Source of the DNA: Solobacterium sp.
GTDB lineage: Bacteria; Bacillota_I; Bacilli_A; Erysipelotrichales; Erysipelotrichaceae
Direction of reading: 5' to 3'
DNA length: 59,022 nucleotides
NCBI GenBank assembly: GCA_017941735.1
Contig: JAGAVW010000041.1
Span: 1 to 59,022 of the forward strand
Shown: positions 7,774 through 15,631 of the stretch, piece by piece
Numbering within the stretch: position 1 is the stretch's first letter
How the letters are laid out: each line of letters starts with the position of its first letter
Notes under the pieces: generated by a model
What the model saw: the letters and a program-made list of their open reading frames with translations, nothing else
The model's database searches: none
What the model was told of the DNA's origin: nothing
Program-made: the position numbers and the translations under genes

Positions 7774-8673
7774 ATGCTTGATCAGAAAGTCATAACATTG
7801 CTGAAAGTTTATGAGAAAAAGAGTTTTAGCAAAGCATCCCATAGTCTTTCTATCACACAGCCTGCCGTCAGCCAGCACATAAAAGCACTGGAAGAGGAGT
7901 TCGGTGTGAAAATTTTTGAACGCAAAAGCGGAAAGTTTATTGTGACAAAAGAGGGAGAAATGATTGTACAGACAGCAAGAAAAATGCTGGGTTTACACAA
8001 TTTACTTATGCAAGAGCTGGAGGACCGATCAAAAGCAACAGAACATATCACCATCGGTGTTACGCATACAGTGGAAAGTAACCCGATTGCAGAATCTCTC
8101 GCAAAATTCTGTTCTGAAAACGAAGGCATATCTATAAAAATTGTTACTGATTCCATAAGAAATCTTTATAAAAGGCTGAAGAGTTACGAGCTTGATTTGA
8201 TAATTGTAGAGGGACGTTCGCCGGAAGAAGGACTGAAATTTTTCATGCTGGATACCGATTTCTTATGTCTTGCTGTTTCTCCGAATCATCAGTTTGCCGA
8301 TCGGGAACTTGTTACTCTTAGTGAACTTAAGAAAGAGAATCTGATACTTCGTCTTCCTAATTCAGGTACGCGAAATCTGTTTGTTGCACATTTGGAGAGC
8401 AACAATATGGATATAAACGAGTTTAATGTTATTCTCGAACTGGACAATGTAGCCACAATTAAGGATCTTATCCGTCGCGATTTCGGTGTTTCAATTTTGC
8501 CGAAAAGCTCTTGCCTAGATGAAATTAAAAAGGGGAAAATCATTGTTTTGCCTATAGAAAATCTTAGTATGATTCGCGAAATGAATATTGTTTACCGTGA
8601 TGATTTTAATCAGATGGATATTCTCCGCGGAATTGTTAAGGCATATAATGAAACCCTTAGGTTATATAAATAA
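7774..8673 (+). CDS. LysR-family transcriptional regulator
   Basis: A 299-residue LysR-type regulator. The N-terminal winged HTH (residues 1-60) includes KVYEKKSFSKASHSLSITQP, AVSQHIKALEEEFGVKIFER, the family signature. Residues ~90-295 form a periplasmic-binding-like co-inducer domain. AAGGAG precedes the ATG. It is divergent from the membrane-protein/MATE operon, and a LysR box lies between them. Downstream is the remnant of a chromate transporter, which in other genomes is often next to LysR genes, so its original target could have been either neighbour. Confidence 0.9.
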   Translation: MLDQKVITLLKVYEKKSFSKASHSLSITQPAVSQHIKALEEEFGVKIFERKSGKFIVTKEGEMIVQTARKMLGLHNLLMQELEDRSKATEHITIGVTHTVESNPIAESLAKFCSENEGISIKIVTDSIRNLYKRLKSYELDLIIVEGRSPEEGLKFFMLDTDFLCLAVSPNHQFADRELVTLSELKKENLILRLPNSGTRNLFVAHLESNNMDINEFNVILELDNVATIKDLIRRDFGVSILPKSSCLDEIKKGKIIVLPIENLSMIREMNIVYRDDFNQMDILRGIVKAYNETLRLYK

Positions 8674-8747
8674 AGTATATAAATAAAGATTCCAGATATA
8701 CTTTGTGAAAAATGATGTAGGAGAGACTTGGATTGATAAAAGATTGA

Positions 8748-9127
8748 ACCTATGTCGGCAGCAATCAGGCAGGAATAATCGGCGCGGTTATTGCAACGGC
8801 GGCAGTTGTGCTTCCGTCTTTTGTCATTATTCTGCTTGTAACGGCATTGCTGACAAAGGTATTGAAGAACAAATATGTTCAGGCGGCACTTTGCGGAATG
8901 AAGCCTTGCATTATCGGTATTGTACTTGCAACCGGGTGCTTTATGGTAATCAATAACTGTTTCAATATCAAAAGCGCGGGCGGGGAAACGGATATTGTTG
9001 CGATTGTTCTCACAGCAGCTCTGTCTCTTGCCTTTTTCATCTCAAAAAAAGTGATGAAAAAGGAATTTCTCCGATTCTGCTTATTGTTGTTTCAGCCGCT
9101 TGCGGAATAATCGCCTACGGGGTTTAG
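8748..9127 (+). pseudogene. Remnant of a chromate transporter (ChrA family)
   Basis: Reading from 8748 gives TYVGSNQAGIIGAVIATAAV followed by VLPSFVIILLVT, the second-half signature of ChrA-type chromate/anion transporters. The frame is closed by TGA immediately upstream, and no start or first half is present, so the 5' part is lost. Near the end the frame runs to a stop at 9110, but moving one base restores ISPILLIVVSAACGIIAYGV to a natural stop at 9127. This points to a lost G in AAAAAGGAATT around 9060. The gene is truncated and frameshifted, so non-functional. Confidence 0.8.
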
Positions 9128-9410
9128 CATATCGTAAAATCCCGGTTTGTAGAGATAAATCCCAGTTTAATCGCTCATTCGGATCAAACCGGTTATTGAG
9201 ATTTCTCCCTTCGGATGCTATAATACACCCAAGCCAATAGATATTATCCGCAGGGGACAATCCCGTGTTATCACGGCTGATAACATTTTGATAACAATAG
9301 TCGTGATACTCAGGATAATATGGATACCACAAATAATCAGAAGAACAGGAATACATATCTTCTAAACAAAACTGTTTAAGAAATGGGTCCTGTTGTAGAA
9401 TACGAATAAT
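9128..9410. other. Intergenic stretch at the right side of the mobile element
   Basis: No supportable gene. The minus strand has a 147-codon open frame (9081-9524), but it lacks a ribosome site and family resemblance and overlaps the chromate-transporter remnant. The stretch contains the second copy of the 20-bp repeat (9277-9296), flanked by ATCACG/CGTGAT arms. Confidence 0.4.
9277..9296. repeat. Copy 2 of the 20-bp repeat, candidate right end
   Basis: CTGATAACATTTTGATAACA matches 65-84 at 19 of 20 positions in direct orientation. Downstream codon use and gene content change to the local chromosomal style, which supports a junction nearby. Confidence 0.35.
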
Positions 9411-9474
9411 TAAGGTTGTCATTCTACACACAAATATATTCCAAATTTTACACAGGTTTATATTTTGGTAGGAT
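9411..9474 (+). promoter_or_regulatory. Repeated regulatory cassette A before GG-leader gene 1
   Basis: This stretch contains GTCATTCTACACAC, ATATATTC and TATTTTGGTAGGAT, all found again at 10528-10575. TTTACA (9447-9452), 16 bp and TAGGAT (9469-9474) form a plausible promoter. TACACA occurs at 9425 and 9449, a possible direct-repeat activator site. Confidence 0.55.
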
Positions 9475-9559
9475 AACTCAATCAAGACAAAAATATCAAC
9501 TATTTTTGACGGAAAACATCTCACAATCGTATATTATAGTGAAAGTGGAGGCTCTTAAA

Positions 9560-9910
9560 ATGAACAAAGAAAACCTAACAAACGAACAACTATCAAATGT
9601 CTCTGGTGGTACAGATGCAGGTGGAGGCATGACTAGAGAAGAATTAGATGCTAGATTGACTTCAGTTGGTGTTTTCAGTATAAATGAAATTTCAGGGACT
9701 GGTTTACTTCAAAACGAAGCCCTTGTTCCAATCGGCTGTGGGATAAACATTGGAGAAGAAATCTGCATTTGTGCAGCAACCTATGAAACCAAAACGGTAA
9801 AAAACTACTATGATCCTCTTGAAGGATGGGGAATCCCAGTAATTGTTGTAAGTAGTTTCCGTTCTAAAAGTTTCGGAATTAATCAGGATGTAAAGGTTTG
9901 GGACAGGTAA
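9560..9910 (+). CDS. Double-glycine-leader secreted protein 1
   Basis: A 116-residue protein. The start at 9560 has GGAGG 8 bases upstream. The N-terminus MNKENLTNEQLSNVSGG is a classic double-glycine leader (LS and GG as in class II bacteriocins and peptide pheromones), with cleavage expected after G17. The mature part (~99 residues) has several cysteines (PIGCGIN, EEICICA) and no clear similarity to known bacteriocins. GG leaders are removed and the cargo exported by ABC transporters with a C39 peptidase domain; none is encoded here, so it must act in trans. Role unknown: bacteriocin, signal or other secreted factor. Confidence 0.7.
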   Translation: MNKENLTNEQLSNVSGGTDAGGGMTREELDARLTSVGVFSINEISGTGLLQNEALVPIGCGINIGEEICICAATYETKTVKNYYDPLEGWGIPVIVVSSFRSKSFGINQDVKVWDR

Positions 9911-9963
9911 CTATCCCAAATTGGCTTAATTCCACTTGGCAATCCATATACTAATGAACAAAG

Positions 9964-9990
9964 ACTTCGCAAAATAGCGGAGTTTTTTTG
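9964..9990 (+). terminator. Intrinsic terminator after GG-leader gene 1
   Basis: ACTTCGC (9964-9970) pairs with GCGGAGT (9977-9983), followed by a T run. Related ACTTCGC stems end other transcripts nearby. Confidence 0.75.
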
Positions 9991-10141
9991 AACTTTAAAA
10001 TAATATGGAAAATTAAGTTAAAAAGATGCCAATAGAGAATCTTTGCGGAAGAGTAAAGAATAACTATACGATAGTGTTTACTAATAGAAGAAAAAACATT
10101 ATTAAAATATTGGTGTAGGTAGTTCGTAACCATCTGTGAAT

Positions 10142-10160
10142 ACTGGTCAGTATGACCAGT
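10142..10160. repeat. Palindrome in the leader of GG-leader gene 2
   Basis: ACTGGTCA-GTA-TGACCAGT is a perfect 8-bp inverted repeat about 70 bases before the ribosome site. It could be an operator or an RNA hairpin. Confidence 0.5.
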
Positions 10161-10232
10161 GAAAAAGAGAAACAAAAACAAAATAATTAAGAAGCTTTCG
10201 TTAAAGAGGAGAAACACAAAGGAGGAAAAATC

Positions 10233-10502
10233 ATGAAAGACGAAAATATGATTAATGATGAATTGTTAAAGATTATTAGTGGGGGCAAGTTACAAGATGG
10301 CTGGCAAGAGACTGTTTTAGCAATGATTGCCCGAAACAAAGGTCCCTATATCAATAACAGAGAAAAGGGAATACGCTATATGAAGTTTATAATTAGAGCT
10401 GGGATTGGTCTACCTGAATCAACACCAAACGAATGGGAGCTAAGGGCAGTCGATAGTTTTATTGACGAAAATTATGATAAAGTCGAACCATTAAATCCTT
10501 AA
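10233..10502 (+). CDS. Double-glycine-leader secreted protein 2
   Basis: An 89-residue protein with AAGGAGG upstream. The leader MKDENMINDELLKIISGG ends in GG; the mature part (71 residues) begins KLQDGWQETVLAM and ends with a RAVDSFIDENYDKV segment. It is clearly related to the protein at 15329, which has VLRDGWEDVLLKM after its leader and FIDENWDNL at its end. The mature part lacks the YGNGV or GxxxG pattern of class II bacteriocins. Export by a C39-peptidase ABC transporter is expected, but none lies in the window. Function unknown. Confidence 0.68.
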   Translation: MKDENMINDELLKIISGGKLQDGWQETVLAMIARNKGPYINNREKGIRYMKFIIRAGIGLPESTPNEWELRAVDSFIDENYDKVEPLNP

Positions 10503-10527
10503 TTCAAGATTGCATGTGTATGAATCA

Positions 10528-10638
10528 TTAAGGTGTCATTCTACACACATATATTCGTTTCTATTTTGGTAGGATCGCTTAACTGCAAAAAATTGCAAGC
10601 AATTAAACGAAAGACTTCGCTTAGAGTGGAGTCTTTTA
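10528..10638 (+). ncRNA. Regulatory cassette B: promoter followed directly by a terminator
   Basis: The promoter-like block (10528-10556 and 10562-10575) copies cassette A, minus about 14 bp in the middle. Instead of a gene there are only ~35 bases and then an 11-bp terminator stem (10610-10620 with 10626-10636). It would make a ~55-60-base RNA, or it is the scar of a deleted GG-leader gene. Confidence 0.4.
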
Positions 10639-10754
10639 TCATTGATAGAAGTCTTTGTATTATGTTTATAAACAGTAGTATCAAATTAGAAGAATGAAAC
10701 TTTATATATAATCACACAATAAACAACATAAAATATAAATGGAGGAGGAAGAAT

Positions 10755-11339
10755 ATGAGAAGAAAACATTTGATACGATTTCTTTTGTTGGGTATTTTTG
10801 TTTTAAATTTGGTTGGATGTAATAGTAGTGCAAATGTAGCATCGTTAAACAATGTGGAAGAAAAGACTACAGAAAATGAAACAATCAGTGAAGGCAAAAG
10901 AATCTATTTTGCGGCACCATTATTCAATGCGGCAGAAAAAGAATACAATCTTAAAATTGTTAGCATACTTGAAAAACATGGTTATGAAGTATTTCTCCCA
11001 CAACGAGATGGTTATTTAGCAGCGGAACTAGAAGGCTTAACGGAAGAAGAGAAAATCGCAAAGATTTTTAAAAAAGATTACGAAGAAGTATTAAAGGCAG
11101 ATATTATATTCATGCTTCTTGATGGGCGCGTGCCAGATGAAGGGGCTTGTGTTGAACTTGGTATCGGTTATGCGAATGGGAAGCGGTGCTATGGGTTTAA
11201 AAATGATGCGCGTTCCGTCGAATTAGATATGGATCTTAATCCCATCATTGCCGGTTGTTTTAAAAAAATATTTTATGATATAAACAATGATAAATTAATT
11301 GAATCATTAGAACAGTATTTGAATGAAAATGAATTGTAG
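10755..11339 (+). CDS. Lipoprotein nucleoside 2-deoxyribosyltransferase
   Basis: A 194-residue protein. Residues 1-22 are a lipoprotein signal ending LNLVGC, so C22 would be lipidated and the enzyme anchored outside the membrane. The rest is the NDT fold: YFAAPLFNAAEKEYN near 51-65, LPQRDG at 81-86, a DIIFMLLDG strand and the catalytic-type segment ACVELGIGYA with E134 as expected nucleophile. The family exchanges bases between 2'-deoxynucleosides. Most members are cytoplasmic, so surface anchoring is unusual. GGAGGAGG-like sequence precedes the start. The next gene is 5'-nucleotidase-like, suggesting nucleoside salvage. Confidence 0.82.
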   Translation: MRRKHLIRFLLLGIFVLNLVGCNSSANVASLNNVEEKTTENETISEGKRIYFAAPLFNAAEKEYNLKIVSILEKHGYEVFLPQRDGYLAAELEGLTEEEKIAKIFKKDYEEVLKADIIFMLLDGRVPDEGACVELGIGYANGKRCYGFKNDARSVELDMDLNPIIAGCFKKIFYDINNDKLIESLEQYLNENEL

Positions 11340-11376
11340 AAATTTTTTGAAATGACTGCTGTAGAGGAGAAATGAA

Positions 11377-12846
11377 ATGAAGAATCTGAAAAAGCTAACC
11401 CTTTTACACTCCAATGATCTTCATGGAGACTTTCTAGCGGAGAAGGTGGACGATAAACTCATCGGTGGGGTATCGCGCTTATCTGGTTATATCAATAAAG
11501 TACGAAACGAAGAAAAAAATGTGATCTATTCCATCTCAGGGGATATGTTTCGTGGCTCTTTAATTGATAGTGAGTTTCAGGGTCTTTCGACGATTGAAAT
11601 CATGAATCTACTTGCGCCAGATGTAGTAACCATTGGAAATCATGAGGCAGATTATGGCTTAGCACATATGTTGTTCATTGAAAAATGTGCCTCCTTTCCC
11701 ATCATCAATGCCAATATGTATATCAAGTTCATTGGTACACGTCTTTTTGATTCGCACTATATCAAAGAAATCGATGGCATGCGGGTACTATTCATTGGGG
11801 TGTTAACAGAAGAAGTATTAAAGAATACACAAAGTGAAGGGATAGTTGGTACCTTAATCGATATACAAGATGCGGCAAGTGAAGTGAGTAAGATCTGTGA
11901 TGCATATCGTACGAGTGATATTGATTTGACCGTTTTACTTACCCATATTGGTATCGAAGAAGATAAGAAACTAGCTGCCGCTCTAGATCCAGCGTGTGGT
12001 GTCGATATCATCATTGGAGGTCATAGTCATACGCTCCTTTCAGAGCCATGTGTTGTTGCGGGGATTCCAATTGTACAAGCAGCAACTGGAACCGATCAAA
12101 TTGGGCGCTTTGACCTTATGATTGATACGGAAAAGAATTGTATCGATTCTTATACATGGCAGTGTATTCCAATTACGGAAGAGAATTGCCCGCGTGATGA
12201 GGCACTTGAAAAGGTAGTGAAAGAGTATAAGGATTATACCGATCAAAAGTATGGACGCATTCTGACTAGATTTCCACGCGCGTATACCCATCCACAACGC
12301 AACATGGAAACAGAACTTGGGGATTTATTAGCAGAATGTATGCGTGATCAGCTAGGTGTAGATCTTGTGCTAATTGGCTCTGGCAGTATTCGTTTACCTT
12401 CTCTAGGACCTGTGGTGACACTTCGAGATTTCATCGAAGTATTCCCGTTTACGCAACCAGCCTATGGTTTCCGACTTACAGGAAAACAACTGCGACATAT
12501 TGTGAAATACATGTTACGGGAAGAATCTTTCTTGGATAGTGAACATAACGAATGGTTCCAATTCTCTAAAGGATTCTGTTGTGAATTTGACCGCAAGAAT
12601 CATGAAATCATTTCCCTCAAGATGAATGGAAAAGAAGTGAAAGAGGGGGATTTGTATACCGTCGTGATGCAGAAATTCTTCTTTGATAATATTGGAGATT
12701 TCCTCGATCTCCCTCATGAAGAGATTGAAAAGAATGGAAGACCCATTGAAGTAGCAACCAAAGCACCAAACATTCTAGAAGAATATTTCAAAGATCATGA
12801 ATTCTTGAAACTGGACGAGGAACCAAGATTGATTATCCATAATTAA
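11377..12846 (+). CDS. 5'-nucleotidase/UshA-family metallophosphoesterase
   Basis: A 489-residue two-domain enzyme. The metallophosphoesterase domain has HSNDLHGD (11-18), SGDMFRG (D56), TIGNHEADYG (N88, H89), H190 and GGHSHT (214-219). The C-terminal 5'-nucleotidase domain (~310-470) includes ELGDLLAECM and IGSGSIR. It should hydrolyse nucleotides or nucleotide sugars. There is no signal peptide or LPxTG motif, so it appears cytoplasmic, unlike most UshA relatives. GAGGAG lies upstream. It follows the deoxyribosyltransferase by 37 bases and is probably co-transcribed with it. Confidence 0.88.
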   Translation: MKNLKKLTLLHSNDLHGDFLAEKVDDKLIGGVSRLSGYINKVRNEEKNVIYSISGDMFRGSLIDSEFQGLSTIEIMNLLAPDVVTIGNHEADYGLAHMLFIEKCASFPIINANMYIKFIGTRLFDSHYIKEIDGMRVLFIGVLTEEVLKNTQSEGIVGTLIDIQDAASEVSKICDAYRTSDIDLTVLLTHIGIEEDKKLAAALDPACGVDIIIGGHSHTLLSEPCVVAGIPIVQAATGTDQIGRFDLMIDTEKNCIDSYTWQCIPITEENCPRDEALEKVVKEYKDYTDQKYGRILTRFPRAYTHPQRNMETELGDLLAECMRDQLGVDLVLIGSGSIRLPSLGPVVTLRDFIEVFPFTQPAYGFRLTGKQLRHIVKYMLREESFLDSEHNEWFQFSKGFCCEFDRKNHEIISLKMNGKEVKEGDLYTVVMQKFFFDNIGDFLDLPHEEIEKNGRPIEVATKAPNILEEYFKDHEFLKLDEEPRLIIHN

Positions 12847-12989
12847 CATTCTTCACTTGTGACAGAAAAAGGAAAGAGGTAACCAAGGAAAACCGCAGTA
12901 AGTTTATGATATGAAATGTAAAACCTACATCGCGATGGTTGATTTCGATTTACCAACTCTCATAAAATAGAAATAGTGGAGGTCATAGT

Positions 12990-13385
12990 ATGAAGATTAA
13001 AATTGGACCAGTTGAAGTAGAACAAGATGAAATAAATGATGCAACGCTTTTTGATAAGTATCAAGAATCCCCAAAAGAAGTTGAAAAGTATCTCGTGGAA
13101 AAGAGTCGATTCTATGATTTGACCCTCAGAAATATTATTGCAGGAAGAACAACCAGAATGGTGCGGGATGCGATTTTTACCATCATTGGTGGTGTCTTCT
13201 TTACGGGTTGGTCATTGTATGTATTCTATATCTCGAAAGACGCATTTGAATGGCAAGGAATGACATTGACAACAGCTATCTCCATTCTTCTTCAAGCACT
13301 TTTAGTGATGGGGATCTGTTTCTTACCTGTCGTTTTAATCGGTGGGTTTTTAAAAATACTTAAATACTTTTCATCAAAAAAATAA
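12990..13385 (+). CDS. Small membrane protein with two helices, function unknown
   Basis: A 131-residue protein. Residues 1-50 are soluble and acidic (KIKIGPVEVEQDEINDATLF), residues ~62-80 and ~95-122 are membrane helices, and the tail is basic. GGAGG lies before the start. An intrinsic terminator follows. No family recognised. It stands as a single transcription unit between the nucleotidase and the GDPD gene. Confidence 0.6.
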   Translation: MKIKIGPVEVEQDEINDATLFDKYQESPKEVEKYLVEKSRFYDLTLRNIIAGRTTRMVRDAIFTIIGGVFFTGWSLYVFYISKDAFEWQGMTLTTAISILLQALLVMGICFLPVVLIGGFLKILKYFSSKK

Positions 13386-13437
13386 AAAGTGATCTTTAAT
13401 TTACGTAGTTAAAGGGAAACTGAAATGACACAACAAG

Positions 13438-13460
13438 AACTTCGCAAAAGCGAAGTTTTT
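13438..13460 (+). terminator. Intrinsic terminator
   Basis: AACTTCGC-AAAA-GCGAAGTT followed by TTTT is a perfect 8-bp stem. Confidence 0.85.
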
Positions 13461-13527
13461 ATTTGGAAAATGAAATAGTTTGGGAAGAAACGATTATAAT
13501 ATTGAATGTATATTTAAAGAGGAATAA

Positions 13528-15285
13528 ATGACAACAAGAAGAAAAAGATTAAAGCCATATTTAGAATCCGTTTCAGATATCTTAACGTACCAAGCGGTAA
13601 CGAAAATATTGATTACGATTTGGCTCTATATATTAGGGCGTTTATTTCGGATTCTATTGAATAGTACTGGAAGAGTGGCCGTAAGTACGGGTGATTTTAC
13701 TTTTTTATTTACGACCTGGCAAGGGATTCTTATTATTCTCATTGCCATTGTTTCCTTGTTTATCTATGTGGCACTTGACTTAAATGCCAAAATTATCATG
13801 AGTAAGAATTTCCTATATGGAGAAAAGGTTTCCATTTTAAAGGCGAGTATGGAAGCGTTAGATGATGTTAAACGCTTATTCAATGTGGAAGGTATTTTGG
13901 TTGTGATTTATATTGCCCTAATAGCTCCCGTTGTTGGGGTAGGTCTTTCCATTACCTTAACCAAAGGCTTCTATATTCCTACCTTTATTTCTTCTGTGAT
14001 AATGAATACACCAGCGTATCTTATTCTTGCGATTATCGTTGTGATTGTATTTGCGATTGTGGGGATTATGAATCTATTCTTGTTGCACGGAGTCGTGGTT
14101 GATAAGATGAGCGTTAAAGAGGCAAGCATTCAATCAAGACAATTAATGCATGATCATTGGAAAGACTATCTAAAACAAAATCTTCTCTTTATTGGGGTGA
14201 TGGCGGTTGTATTAATTTCCGTTACTTTAGTGGCACTTGTGCTACCACTTGCGCTAACAGAACTATTACCGCTTTCCTTTTCAATGAAGCGTAGTCTTAC
14301 CATTTTCTTTGTGATAGAAGGCGTTTTAATTTCGTTCCTTACGGATTTAATCGCAACTCCTTTCTATATCATGAAGATGACACAACTTTACTTAGAATAT
14401 AAAACAGGGAAAGACTTCTCTTATACAGAACGACCTATTCGGTCATATCGTTTTTTCAAAATTATGGCTTGTGTCGCTTTGATTGGAATTGTTATCTTAA
14501 CAATCGCCTTAAACAAACACTTTGATGAAGTTTTCCCACTTAATTCTTCGGTTGCGATTATTGCCCATCGTGGTGGGGGAAATGAAGCCGCAGAGAATAC
14601 AGTTTCTGGGGTAGAGACCGCATATCAAAAAGGTGCATATGGAAGTGAAATCGATATCCAGAGAACTAAGGATGGACATTATGTGATTAACCATGATGGA
14701 AACTTTGCGCGTGTTGCGGGGGATAATCGAAAACCAGAAGAAATGACGCTTGCGGAAGTAAAACAATTATCGGTAAACGGGGAACCTATTCCAACCTTAG
14801 AAGAAATACTTGAGGCAAGTCGCGGGAAAGTGACGTTATTTGTGGAGTTAAAAGGGGCAACAGCTGACCAACAAATGGTAGATGATGCAGTACGCATCAT
14901 TAAAGAGAAAAAGATGGAAGATGAAACCATCATCATTTCTCTTAAATATGATTTGATTAATTATCTAGAAACAAAGTATCCAGAAATGCATTCCGGTTTC
15001 TTGACCTTTGCCTCCTTTGGGGATACCGCAAAATTAAATTGTGATTACTTAGGGCTTGAAGAAGAATCCGCAACTGCAGGGGCGATTTCTGACATCCATA
15101 AACAAGGCAAAAAAGCACTCATTTGGACGGTTAATGAGAAAGGCTTCCAAAGACATTTCTTATGTTCCAAGGCAGATGCGATTATTACCGATAACATCAC
15201 CCAAGCAAATACCGTAAAAGATGAAATAAAAAATCGTTCCTATCTAAGTAGAATGATTGATACCTTTAGAGGGCTATTAGGCTAG
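13528..15285 (+). CDS. Membrane-domain glycerophosphodiester phosphodiesterase
   Basis: A 585-residue protein. The first ~330 residues hold about seven to eight membrane helices of the membrane-domain GDPD type. The GDPD catalytic domain follows: HRGGGNEAAENT (347-358), SEIDIQRTKDG (373-383) and H389 in INHDGN, then VELKG and a C-terminal IWTVNEKG with AIITDN. The enzyme cleaves glycerophosphodiesters to glycerol-3-phosphate and an alcohol; membrane-domain members are linked to lipoteichoic acid or lipid turnover. AGAGG precedes the ATG. It stands alone between terminators, with a GG-leader gene close behind. Confidence 0.9.
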   Translation: MTTRRKRLKPYLESVSDILTYQAVTKILITIWLYILGRLFRILLNSTGRVAVSTGDFTFLFTTWQGILIILIAIVSLFIYVALDLNAKIIMSKNFLYGEKVSILKASMEALDDVKRLFNVEGILVVIYIALIAPVVGVGLSITLTKGFYIPTFISSVIMNTPAYLILAIIVVIVFAIVGIMNLFLLHGVVVDKMSVKEASIQSRQLMHDHWKDYLKQNLLFIGVMAVVLISVTLVALVLPLALTELLPLSFSMKRSLTIFFVIEGVLISFLTDLIATPFYIMKMTQLYLEYKTGKDFSYTERPIRSYRFFKIMACVALIGIVILTIALNKHFDEVFPLNSSVAIIAHRGGGNEAAENTVSGVETAYQKGAYGSEIDIQRTKDGHYVINHDGNFARVAGDNRKPEEMTLAEVKQLSVNGEPIPTLEEILEASRGKVTLFVELKGATADQQMVDDAVRIIKEKKMEDETIIISLKYDLINYLETKYPEMHSGFLTFASFGDTAKLNCDYLGLEEESATAGAISDIHKQGKKALIWTVNEKGFQRHFLCSKADAIITDNITQANTVKDEIKNRSYLSRMIDTFRGLLG

Positions 15286-15328
15286 TAAAAAATGCCATTG
15301 CGTATAGAACATAAAAGGAGAAAGAAAC

Positions 15329-15568
15329 ATGGAAAGAGTATTACAGGATGAAGAATTAGCGATTGTTTCAGGAGGCGTCTTACGTGATGGATGGGAAGAT
15401 GTATTGCTGAAGATGATGCAGATATACAAGATAAAGTTTAATGAAAAAGGAAAACAGATGGTGAAGGATACAATGGTCTTAGGCGTCAAAGATACAACTT
15501 CTACCATTGATGAAAATGATATTGTTCGCATCAATCAATTCATTGATGAAAACTGGGATAATCTATAA
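15329..15568 (+). CDS. Double-glycine-leader secreted protein 3
   Basis: A 79-residue protein with AAAGGAG upstream. The leader MERVLQDEELAIVSGG is short (16 residues) and ends in GG. The mature part (63 residues) begins VLRDGWEDVLLKMMQIYK and ends RINQFIDENWDNL, paralleling protein 2 at 10233. This shared L-x-DGW start and FIDEN-W/Y-D end define a small family. No exporter, immunity or modification gene is adjacent. Its terminator overlaps the stop codon. Confidence 0.7.
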   Translation: MERVLQDEELAIVSGGVLRDGWEDVLLKMMQIYKIKFNEKGKQMVKDTMVLGVKDTTSTIDENDIVRINQFIDENWDNL

Positions 15569-15587
15569 AGCGGGAAATCCGCTTTTT
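15567..15587 (+). terminator. Intrinsic terminator overlapping the stop codon
   Basis: AAAGCGG (15567-15573) pairs with CCGCTTT (15579-15585), with T residues following. The stem begins inside the TAA of GG-leader gene 3. Confidence 0.8.
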
Positions 15588-15596
15588 CTTTCGCGA

Positions 15597-15624
15597 TTGC
15601 GAAGTAATAGAAATGTAGTAATAT
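15597..15624 (+). promoter_or_regulatory. Promoter for a leaderless PHP gene
   Basis: TTGCGA (15597-15602), 16 bp and TAATAT (15619-15624) are followed by only 7 bases before the ATG at 15632. The expected transcription start is the start codon itself, and no ribosome site exists. Confidence 0.55.
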
Positions 15625-15631
15625 TAAAACG

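Noticed and set aside
9081..9524. Minus-strand 147-residue frame across the element boundary
   Set aside because: No ribosome site, odd composition, overlaps the chrA remnant and the conserved promoter cassette; no family resemblance.
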